Source: Chitinophagaceae bacterium UBA4407 (lineage in GTDB: Bacteria; Bacteroidota; Bacteroidia; Chitinophagales; Chitinophagaceae). Taken from it: 64,000 nt of DNA. The notes under the pieces were generated by a model. The model worked only from the letters and a program-made list of their open reading frames with translations, ran no database searches and was not told the origin of the DNA. A program made the position numbers and the translations under genes. The stretch lies in contig DGQT01000039.1 of assembly GCA_002390845.1 (NCBI GenBank), forward strand, positions 40,175 to 104,174, given 5' to 3'. Position 1 is the stretch's first letter; each line of letters begins with the position of its first letter. Positions 1 through 6,733 of the stretch are shown here, one piece after another.

Positions 1-1
1 G

Positions 2-856
2 GTGTTACAACACGAAGCTGGTCTTGCACTTGCTTACCTTAGTTTTTTTATTGTAATGTACCGAGAAGGGTTACCGGGAGCAATACTGGTTATTGGTTTT
101 TCTTTCGGAGCTTTAGTAGTAGCTACCTTGCTGATAGAGCCCAATACACTTGCCATTGTACTTACACTTATTGCGGCAGGCACCGTTTATTTTATGCGCA
201 GGCAGGTACGCAGAAACCGGAACTTGCTAATCATTATTATAGGTGTTTGGGTATTGTGTGTAGGCATTCAGCGGTTTGCAGTCCCTTACATTTTCAATAA
301 TGTTTTCGAATGTTACCAAAGCCAACGTATTTACAATGCAATCGGCAAAGACTACGATTGCAGCCAGAACAGCACAACTCAAAAAGAAGAAGCAAATTCC
401 AAAACCGTAAAAAAGCCCGACGATTATAATGTGCGTCAAAGCAAGATCGCTATTGGTTCCGGCGGAATTCTTGGAAAAGGCTTCTTAAAAGGCACTCAAA
501 CACGTGGTAAGTATGTACCCGAACAACATACCGATTTTATTTTTACTTCATTAGGCGAAGCTTTTGGTTTTGTTGGCTGTTTTATTTTTCTTGGTCTTTA
601 TCTCATGCTGCTTTTGCGAATCATTTTTATTGCCGAACGGCAACGCAGCGCATTCAGCCGGGTATATGCTTATTGTATTGCAAGCATTCTTTTCTTCCAT
701 ATTACCGTAAATGTTTGTATGACGATTGGCTTATTCCCCATCATCGGCATCCCGTTGCCGCTAATCAGTTACGGAGGTTCATCATTGCTCACTTTTACAG
801 TACTTATTTTCATACTCGTAAGGTTAGATGCAGACAGGCAAATGGTGTTACGTTAG
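2..856 (+). CDS. rodA: RodA/FtsW/SpoVE family protein, 3' part
   Basis: C-terminal 284 residues of a SEDS-family peptidoglycan glycosyltransferase of the elongation machinery; the gene begins left of the window and the GTG at position 2 is only the first in-frame codon. Seen: several hydrophobic membrane spans, an extracytoplasmic loop with GILGKGFLKGTQT and VPEQHTDFIF, and the C-terminal signature IGIPLPLISYGGSSLLTF (about residues 248-265 of the fragment). The VPEQHTDFIF loop is typical of RodA rather than FtsW. A Lys/Glu-rich insert of about 25 residues sits in the large loop near residue 125. It acts in the inner membrane with a class B PBP; that partner is not visible here. FtsW is the less likely alternative. 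Confidence 0.9.
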   Translation: MLQHEAGLALAYLSFFIVMYREGLPGAILVIGFSFGALVVATLLIEPNTLAIVLTLIAAGTVYFMRRQVRRNRNLLIIIIGVWVLCVGIQRFAVPYIFNNVFECYQSQRIYNAIGKDYDCSQNSTTQKEEANSKTVKKPDDYNVRQSKIAIGSGGILGKGFLKGTQTRGKYVPEQHTDFIFTSLGEAFGFVGCFIFLGLYLMLLLRIIFIAERQRSAFSRVYAYCIASILFFHITVNVCMTIGLFPIIGIPLPLISYGGSSLLTFTVLIFILVRLDADRQMVLR

Positions 857-930
857 TTTTTTTGAACCAGGCTTAAGCTTTACTATGAAGCTTCTCTTGC
901 GTCGCACACTTTTACGTTCCGCTCGTTATT
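857..930 (+). repeat. Type A repeat arm (single left arm)
   Basis: Begins directly after the rodA stop with poly-T and GAACCAGGC, then ATGAAGCTT and the core TTGCGTCGCACACTTTTACG (core about 897-916). No clear right arm follows before the next gene, so this is a half element. Confidence 0.75.
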
Positions 931-1070
931 TGGCATTGTGCAATCAACTTTAATATTGCCTTATTTGTTGCTCTTAAAAAAATTGTACAGAAATTATTAC
1001 TGCTGCTTTCTGCTGGAGCCTCCATTTAAAATGATTCATTTAATTTCATTTTTTAACTCAAAATTTAATA

Positions 1071-1814
1071 ATGCAGATCATCCCGCTTTCCGAAGGTGTA
1101 TTTACAATAGATAAAACAAAAGTCTTTGTTCCATTTGATCTTAATACAGATGATCTGCAAAAGCGAGCTACAGGCAGCCTATTGGTAGAGGTTCAGCCCT
1201 TTGTTGTAAAAACCAATAACGACATTTTATTGCTTGATGCAGGCCTTGGCTTTTCCCGGAATGGCGAACTGCAACTGCATACCAACCTAAAAGAAAATGG
1301 TATTCAACCAGCCGATATTACAAAAGTATTGATGACCCATTTGCACAAGGACCATGCTGGCGGCATTAGTGTAAAAGACAGGCTGGGTAATTATCATCTG
1401 GCTTTTCCGAACGCAACATATTACGTGCAGCAAAAAGAACTGGACTTTGCACTGGAAACCGGGTTCCCATCATTTATGGCTGAAGAAATTTCAGTGTTGC
1501 AAAGAAACCCGCAGGTTACTTTTCTTGATGGCGACGGAGTAATAGATAATTACATTCACTATCACGTAACCGGTGCCCACAGCCCATACCACCAGGTATA
1601 TTGGATAAAAGAAGACAACCAGACCATTTTTTTTGGCGGTGATGATGCACCGCAACTTCAACAAATGAAAAACAAGTTTGTAGCCAAATATGATTTCGAT
1701 GGAAAGAAATGTATGGAGCTGCGTCAATTGTGGTGGCAGCAGGGTAAAGACCAGGGTTGGACTTTTTTGTTTTATCATGATGTGAAAACACCGTATTACA
1801 CTTTCCTGGCTTAA
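1071..1814 (+). CDS. MBL-fold metallo-hydrolase (lactonase-like)
   Basis: 247-aa cytosolic metallo-beta-lactamase-fold enzyme with no signal peptide. Zinc-binding motif HLHKDH gives H90, H92, D94 and H95; further likely ligands are H170 (VTGAHSP), D191 (FFGGDDAP) and H236 (FLFYHD). Length and spacing fit the AHL-lactonase/SdsA-like group of the superfamily, which hydrolyses lactones or other esters, but substrate cannot be read from sequence. The ATG at 1071 follows an AT-rich leader with no strong ribosome binding site. It stands alone between rodA and a convergent DUF4783 gene. Family confidence is high, substrate unknown. Confidence 0.85.
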   Translation: MQIIPLSEGVFTIDKTKVFVPFDLNTDDLQKRATGSLLVEVQPFVVKTNNDILLLDAGLGFSRNGELQLHTNLKENGIQPADITKVLMTHLHKDHAGGISVKDRLGNYHLAFPNATYYVQQKELDFALETGFPSFMAEEISVLQRNPQVTFLDGDGVIDNYIHYHVTGAHSPYHQVYWIKEDNQTIFFGGDDAPQLQQMKNKFVAKYDFDGKKCMELRQLWWQQGKDQGWTFLFYHDVKTPYYTFLA

Positions 1815-1879
1815 TCACAGGATTTACAAATGATTATTTGAAGTATAGAAAAATGGCAGAATAACTGCACTGAAAATGT

Positions 1880-1958
1880 TCAATAGAATTGTTTTCGTAA
1901 AAGAGTGCGACGCAAGAGAAGCTTCATAAAAAATCTAATGCCGGGTACAAAAAAATTC
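1880..1958 (-). repeat. Type A repeat arm (right arm)
   Basis: GAGTGCGACGCAA core at 1903-1915 followed by AAGCTTCATA and the outer box TGCCGGGTACAAAAAAA. The preceding TGTTCAATAGAATTG also occurs just before the right arm of the 4121 element, so homology extends beyond the core. Confidence 0.75.
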
Positions 1959-1973
1959 AAATAGTATGTACAT

Positions 1974-2002
1974 GAAAAAACCCGGCATTAAGCCGGGTTC
2001 TT
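1974..2002 (-). terminator. Intrinsic terminator of the DUF4783 gene
   Basis: Stem CCCGGC / GCCGGG (1981-1997, loop ATTAA). Read on the minus strand it ends in a run of T (the A-run at 1975-1980), about 35 bases past the stop codon of the 2034-2414 gene. Confidence 0.8.
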
Positions 2003-2033
2003 GTAAACAATTTCGTAGCAAAGCTGCTCTGTA

Positions 2034-2414
2034 TTAATTGATCCTTATCGTAATAATTGATAACTTATCGCCCTTGGCTTTCATTAAAATTGTAATGTTA
2101 TAACTTTTAGACCCGCCTTGTAATTTACCGGTCATATAACTGGTTCCACCCATTTCTCGCTGAGAAGAAAGCTCGAAGCCATTGATGCTATTGGCATCGA
2201 AGAAACTTTTAAGTGTAATGCCGGCCTGTGTTTTACCCACACTTTTCACTTCGTCTTTTTCAGGCAACTTAAGATCTATAAAATTGTCAAGAAAACTGCT
2301 GAATTGTGCGGCATCGCCCTGTTTTAGCGCAGTTACAATTTTGTCACTATCGGCGGTAGGCTGAAAGGCACTTAATGAAACTACAAAACCCAATAAAAGC
2401 AAAAACTTTTTCAT
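2034..2414 (-). CDS. DUF4783 family exported protein
   Basis: 126-aa protein starting MKKFLLLLGFVVSLSAF, a standard signal peptide, so it is probably periplasmic. The mature part fits the small Bacteroidota family DUF4783, an NTF2-like fold (KIVTALKQGDAAQFSSFLD near the start, ITILMKAKGDKLSIITIRI at the end). I chose the ATG at 2414; an in-frame start seven codons upstream would put MLYKFLS before the signal peptide and is less likely. A rho-independent terminator lies just downstream. It is transcribed divergently from gpmI across about 110 bases. Function is unknown. Confidence 0.8.
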   Translation of the reverse strand: MKKFLLLLGFVVSLSAFQPTADSDKIVTALKQGDAAQFSSFLDNFIDLKLPEKDEVKSVGKTQAGITLKSFFDANSINGFELSSQREMGGTSYMTGKLQGGSKSYNITILMKAKGDKLSIITIRIN

Positions 2415-2515
2415 AGAGAGAAATTTGTATAGCAAATATGGCTAAAAGTATGCCAATGTATTTATTTTGCCATTATTGTAAAAATAGGCTGTTCCTGCAA
2501 ATTGCCAAATTAATG

Positions 2516-2523
2516 TAGCTTTA
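2516..2523 (+). promoter_or_regulatory. Possible -7 box of gpmI
   Basis: TAGCTTTA matches the Bacteroidota -7 consensus TAnnTTTG at all but the last base and ends four bases before the gpmI ATG. A transcript starting at the usual distance would be nearly leaderless. No clear -33 element. Confidence 0.3.
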
Positions 2524-2527
2524 TCGC

Positions 2528-4048
2528 ATGAAAAATAAGAAAGTAATTTTAGTAATAATGGACGGATGGGGACTTGGAAAAGTAAAATTATCTGATGCTA
2601 TTCAGAATGCCAATGTACCATTTGTTAGTTCGCTCTATACAAAATATCCAAATTCAACGCTGGTTACCTGCGGTGAAGCCGTGGGCCTACCGGATGGCCA
2701 GATGGGTAACAGTGAGGTAGGTCACCTTAACCTTGGTGCGGGCCGTGTTGTGTACCAGGAATTGCAACGGATCAACGTTGCAGTGCGTGATGGCTCTTTT
2801 GCAAAGAATGCACAACTTCTGGCTTCTGTTAAATATGCCAAAGACAACAATAAAACCCTTCATTTGCTTGGCCTTGTAAGCGATGGAGGTGTACACAGCC
2901 ACACCCGCCATCTTAAGGCCATCTGCGATGTATGTAAAAACGAGGGATTGACTAATGTTTTAATTCACGCTTTTACAGATGGCAGAGATACTGACCCTAA
3001 AAGTGGTTTGGGTTTTCTAACAGATCTTCAAAATCACCTGGATACTTCTGCCGGTTCTATTGCAACTGTTACCGGGCGCTACTATGCAATGGACCGCGAT
3101 AAAAGATGGGAGCGTGTAAAACTTGCCTACGATGCAATGGTAAATGGCATTGGCGAAAAAGCTGACGATATGCTTAAAGCCGTAGCAAACTCTTACGAAA
3201 AAGATGTAACTGATGAGTTTATTAAACCCATCATCAATTCAAAGCTTGAAAGCACAATTATTAAAGATGGTGATGCTGTTATTTGCTTCAATTTTCGCAC
3301 AGACCGCTGCCGCGAGATAACCGATGTGCTTACCCAAAGTGATAAGCCCGATTTTGGAATGCATACGCTGAACCTGCATTACACCACAATGACGGACTAC
3401 GATAAGTCCTTTAAAAATGTACACGTTATTTTTGATAACGACAACCTGAATAACACGCTCGGCGAGGTACTTGCAGCAGCAGGCAAAAAACAAATACGCA
3501 TTGCCGAAACAGAAAAATATCCGCATGTAACATTCTTCTTCAGCGGTGGAAGAGAAGTGCCATTCGAAGGTGAAACGAGGATCATGGCACCGTCACCAAA
3601 AGTGGCAACCTACGATCTTAAACCCGAAATGAGTGCGGTTGAACTAACCGATAAACTTATTCCCGAAATTGAAAATGAAACCGCCGATTTTATCTGTCTA
3701 AACTATGCCAATGCAGATATGGTGGGCCATACCGGCGTTTGGGATGCAGTGGTTAAAGCGGTTGAAACCGTAGACCGTTGCGTAGAAAGGGTTGTAACTG
3801 CAGCGTTGCCGCATGGCTACACCGTTTTCCTTACAGCCGATCATGGAAACGCCGATTATATTATTAATGAAGATGGTTCACCCAATACAGCGCACACATT
3901 AAACCTTGTTCCGTTTTTTGTAATTAGCAACGATTGGCATGGCACATTATTACCGGGTAAATTAGGTGATCTTGCCCCAAGTATTTTAACGGTTATGGGT
4001 TTGCCCATACCCAAAGAAATGACAGGCGATATACTGATAAAACCGTAG
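2528..4048 (+). CDS. gpmI: 2,3-bisphosphoglycerate-independent phosphoglycerate mutase
   Basis: 506-aa cytosolic glycolytic enzyme interconverting 3- and 2-phosphoglycerate, of normal family length. N-terminal metal motif DGWG (residues 12-15), catalytic Ser62 in MGNSEVGHLNLGAGR, substrate-binding segments HAFTDGRDTDPKSG and TGRYYAMDRDKRWER, and C-terminal metal-binding ADHGNADY place it in the alkaline-phosphatase-like iPGM family. The start is ATG at 2528. A strong terminator follows immediately, so it is probably monocistronic. Confidence 0.97.
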   Translation: MKNKKVILVIMDGWGLGKVKLSDAIQNANVPFVSSLYTKYPNSTLVTCGEAVGLPDGQMGNSEVGHLNLGAGRVVYQELQRINVAVRDGSFAKNAQLLASVKYAKDNNKTLHLLGLVSDGGVHSHTRHLKAICDVCKNEGLTNVLIHAFTDGRDTDPKSGLGFLTDLQNHLDTSAGSIATVTGRYYAMDRDKRWERVKLAYDAMVNGIGEKADDMLKAVANSYEKDVTDEFIKPIINSKLESTIIKDGDAVICFNFRTDRCREITDVLTQSDKPDFGMHTLNLHYTTMTDYDKSFKNVHVIFDNDNLNNTLGEVLAAAGKKQIRIAETEKYPHVTFFFSGGREVPFEGETRIMAPSPKVATYDLKPEMSAVELTDKLIPEIENETADFICLNYANADMVGHTGVWDAVVKAVETVDRCVERVVTAALPHGYTVFLTADHGNADYIINEDGSPNTAHTLNLVPFFVISNDWHGTLLPGKLGDLAPSILTVMGLPIPKEMTGDILIKP

Positions 4049-4061
4049 TAAATTTTATAGT

Positions 4062-4097
4062 AAAAGCGCAGGCAAAAATTTTTGCCTGCGCTTTTTT
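4062..4097 (+). terminator. Intrinsic terminator of gpmI
   Basis: Stem AAAAGCGCAGGCAAAA / TTTTGCCTGCGCTTTT followed by T-run, 14 bases after the gpmI stop codon. The A/T-rich flanks make it potentially bidirectional. Confidence 0.9.
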
Positions 4098-4120
4098 ATT
4101 TTGAAAAAATAAAGAATTTC

Positions 4121-4321
4121 TTTGAGCCTGGCTGAAGTTTTTCATGGAATCATTTCTTGCGTCGCACTCTTGAACGGTTGGATTATTTATTGAGCCTTTA
4201 TCGCTGCGAATGTTATTCGTAATAAGAGCAACATGCTGCACAGAATGTTGAATAGAATTGCTGCAGGTGCAGTGTGCGACGCAACAAAAGCTTCATTCCT
4301 TTTGCTTAGTTGGGCTCAAAG
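4121..4321. repeat. Type A palindromic repeat, full element
   Basis: Left arm TTTGAGCCTGGC, then core TTGCGTCGCACTCTTGAACG at about 4157-4176; right arm core GTGTGCGACGCAAC at about 4272-4285, AAAGCTTCAT, then GGGCTCAAA. The right end covers the stop codon and last nine codons of the minus-strand MFS-like gene. The loop is about 95 bases. Confidence 0.85.
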
Positions 4322-5366
4322 AAATCCTGCTTTTTTTGACATACACAAAAAATCCTGCAGAAATAATAAGCACTGCTATCGCAACAAGTATAATAAAAAC
4401 GGGCGCTGAGTTGTTGAAAACATTGTGCAAGTAAGGCGATGCATACAGCGGCAAACCAGCCAATGCTACCACCGTTCCCAAACTCATAGCGGACGCTGTC
4501 GCGGGATATGCGGGAATGCTGCTGTACATTAGCTGCAATGTAATGGGTACTGAACTTTGTAAACAGGCCACACCAAAAGCCATCGCAATCATATTGTTTC
4601 TCCCAAGCTCAAAAAAAATAAATGCCAGTGGCAATGTTATATAAACCCAGCGTTTCCAGCCAATTTTATCGGCAAACAAACCACCGATTAATTTTCCGGC
4701 AAATGCGCTTAAACCAAGTATCAATAAACCATATTCGTACTGCTGTGAAAAACTGTTCAGCAGATCGAACAGGAAAGAACGTAAGCTCATTACCAATAAT
4801 AAAATCATCATCAGCAGGTCGTGTGTATCGATAGCTTTTTCATTTTCTTTCTTTCGTAAACTGTAAACAGGAAAGCCATTTTGCATAATGAGTAAAAACA
4901 AAACTAAAGCAATGATCAATGGAACCAGCATCCAGTTGCTACTGATTGCCCCGCAGAAACCGCCCAATGTTAAACCCGCAACACCAGGCGCTGTAAAAAT
5001 GCCTAGTGGTGTAATTTTTTCTTCATTCACCATAAGGCATACACAACCGCCCACTACATGTATGCCAGCCGATGCAATGCCAGCAATAATGATTGCCGTA
5101 AACGGATCTATAAAAGAAACAAAACATGCAACCAATAAAAGGATAACAGAGATTACTCCGAAAGTTTTTAAATCTTTTTTATTGTCGAGCCATAAACCAA
5201 CAGGCAATTGTCCGCCAAAAGCCAGAACAGCATAAATAATCATAGCAAAGAAACTCTGCTGTGGTGCAACTGTAAATGCATAATGCGCCAGCAGGTAACC
5301 CGCCACCCAATCGTTTACGCCATGTAATATGCCCCAGTACAATGGTGTTGAAATATTTTGTTTCAT
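4293..5366 (-). CDS. MFS-like membrane transporter
   Basis: 357 residues with about ten to twelve hydrophobic spans. The loop FADKIGWKRWVY and the early LPVGLWLDNKKDLK resemble the cytoplasmic loop-2/loop-8 motif of the major facilitator superfamily. It is shorter than a typical 400-aa MFS protein and I cannot name a substrate. It is third in a minus-strand run after the 5696-6238 and 5379-5699 genes (12-base gap), so co-transcription is likely. Oddity: its last nine codons (SLSPTKQKE, then TGA) are written in the right end of a type A repeat, so the native C-terminus may have been replaced when the repeat arrived. Confidence 0.7.
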   Translation of the reverse strand: MKQNISTPLYWGILHGVNDWVAGYLLAHYAFTVAPQQSFFAMIIYAVLAFGGQLPVGLWLDNKKDLKTFGVISVILLLVACFVSFIDPFTAIIIAGIASAGIHVVGGCVCLMVNEEKITPLGIFTAPGVAGLTLGGFCGAISSNWMLVPLIIALVLFLLIMQNGFPVYSLRKKENEKAIDTHDLLMMILLLVMSLRSFLFDLLNSFSQQYEYGLLILGLSAFAGKLIGGLFADKIGWKRWVYITLPLAFIFFELGRNNMIAMAFGVACLQSSVPITLQLMYSSIPAYPATASAMSLGTVVALAGLPLYASPYLHNVFNNSAPVFIILVAIAVLIISAGFFVYVKKSRISLSPTKQKE

Positions 5367-5378
5367 ACAGTGGGGTGA

Positions 5379-5699
5379 TTAAATTAGTGGGATATCTGAA
5401 ATCCAAATTCCAATAAATAAGCTTAAACCATTTGCGCCAAGTGAAACCAGTAAAGCCTTTTGCCAGTTGCCACTGAAGAATATTTTAAAACCTATGGCTT
5501 CGGCAATACATACAGCAACTTCAAGAATAAGTAATGGAATGTGCGTGTTGTAAAAAAGTAACGTAAGCAGTGGCCAGGTAAAAAAATTCAGCAGTATTGT
5601 TACCGGTAGAACTGTTTTCCATTGGCTGCGGTAACATAGCAATGCAACAGGTAGTTCGAGTAATAAAGTGTACAGCAGGTATTGGAACATCTCCATCAT
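5379..5699 (-). CDS. Small multi-pass membrane protein
   Basis: 106-aa hydrophobic protein with about three to four membrane spans and no recognised family. Its ATG overlaps the TGA of the upstream 5696-6238 gene by four bases (ATGA), which argues for translational coupling and confirms that the frame is real. It is followed 12 bases later by the MFS-like gene. Its role in this three-gene membrane/export cluster is unknown. Confidence 0.7.
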   Translation of the reverse strand: MMEMFQYLLYTLLLELPVALLCYRSQWKTVLPVTILLNFFTWPLLTLLFYNTHIPLLILEVAVCIAEAIGFKIFFSGNWQKALLVSLGANGLSLFIGIWISDIPLI

Positions 5700-6238
5700 A
5701 GCACCGGATCAATATTGTTCTTGCGTGGCTTTCTTTTGCGCCATAAAAAAAAAGCGATCAGTGCAACCAAAGCAACAACACTTACACCAATAAGCAGTTC
5801 ATTGGTTTTCCAGAATCTCTTGAGTGCGTCAGCCGTGGTGCTTTTGGCATTGTTTAAAGTGTCGCCGTTTTCGATGTTGCTGAATGCAGTTGTGTACATC
5901 AGCTTATTATTTTGCACACCCGTAAAAGTTATTTCAAAATTGCGCTGCTCAAATTCGCCCAGGTAAAGGGTATCGGTATTTGTGTTGTTATAAGCTGCAA
6001 AAATGGCAATTTGGTGGGGTACTCCGCGGCTTGCATAGATCGTGTACAAAGTATCCCGTGTTATGGTTATTGTCTTGTCATAATCCAGTATTTGCAAGGT
6101 ATAATCTCCAAGGGTGGAAACGTTTTTGAAGTTTGCCTGTACATCGCTTCGGGCTTTATTACCAGGCATATCGGCAAAAACGCATACTGTAAAAAACAAC
6201 AGACAGATCATTAAAACTGAAACACTTTTTTTTGTCAT
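5696..6238 (-). CDS. Exported, C-terminally anchored protein
   Basis: 180 residues: signal peptide MTKKSVSVLMICLLFFTVCVF, a mostly beta-type extracytoplasmic region of about 120 residues, then one membrane span (LLIGVSVVALVALIAFFLW) followed by a basic tail RKRKPRK. The topology is a periplasmic domain anchored in the inner membrane. No family recognised. First gene of the 6238-4293 minus-strand run; its stop overlaps the next start by four bases. No clear promoter seen upstream. Confidence 0.7.
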   Translation of the reverse strand: MTKKSVSVLMICLLFFTVCVFADMPGNKARSDVQANFKNVSTLGDYTLQILDYDKTITITRDTLYTIYASRGVPHQIAIFAAYNNTNTDTLYLGEFEQRNFEITFTGVQNNKLMYTTAFSNIENGDTLNNAKSTTADALKRFWKTNELLIGVSVVALVALIAFFLWRKRKPRKNNIDPVL

Positions 6239-6380
6239 GCGTACATGATTTTATTTACCTGCAACGGCATCATCGCTTACTTACGGCGATATTAAGATAT
6301 AGAGAATTTTTAAACTCTGATGCATAAATATTTTATTGGTGTATTTCAAACTTCTTACGGTATAAACGATAATTTTTTTT

Positions 6381-6500
6381 GAAACCAGCATTTATTCTTC
6401 GTGGCAGCATCGTTGCACAGTTTATCCCGTCCCGAAAGCTTTCGGGATTCGGGACATTACATTCATCTGTAAATCATTGATTGGGCTTTTACCAAAGCGA
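6381..6500 (+). repeat. Type C-like repeat arm with internal CCCGA palindrome
   Basis: GAAACCAGC outer box, GGCAGCATCGTTGC, then a nested palindrome (CCCGAAAGCTTTCGGG at 6431-6446, inside a larger TCCCG/CGGGA pair) and a loop with GATTGGGCTTTTACC that also follows type B arms elsewhere. The core TCGCA is missing. Confidence 0.6.
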
Positions 6501-6564
6501 AAATTTAAATACCGGCATTGCGGATTTCATTTTTATATATTACGCATGGCTTCTTCTTTTTGAA

Positions 6565-6572
6565 TATTTTTG
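6565..6572 (+). promoter_or_regulatory. Possible -7 box of the GH36 gene
   Basis: TATTTTTG is an exact match to TAnnTTTG, about 30 bases before the ATG at 6602 and about 160 before the ATG at 6734. A -33 element is not clear. Confidence 0.3.
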
Positions 6573-6675
6573 AAACTGCCGGATAAACGGACACAGTAAA
6601 TATGAAACAAAGCATAACGATTGCCGCAAACAAAACCAACTTCATTAATGGAGGCAAAAGCTCAAAAGAATTACA

Positions 6676-6733
6676 GTCGTACAAGTGTGCGACGCAACAG
6701 AAGCCTCATAGCCATGTAAAAGCCTGGCTCAAA
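6676..6733 (-). repeat. Type A repeat arm overlapping a 5' coding extension
   Basis: Core GTACAAGTGTGCGACGCAAC followed by AAGCCTCATA and the outer box GCCTGGCTCAAA, ending exactly at the ATG at 6734. It reads without stops in the frame of the GH36 gene (57-58 bases, 19 codons). Confidence 0.75.
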
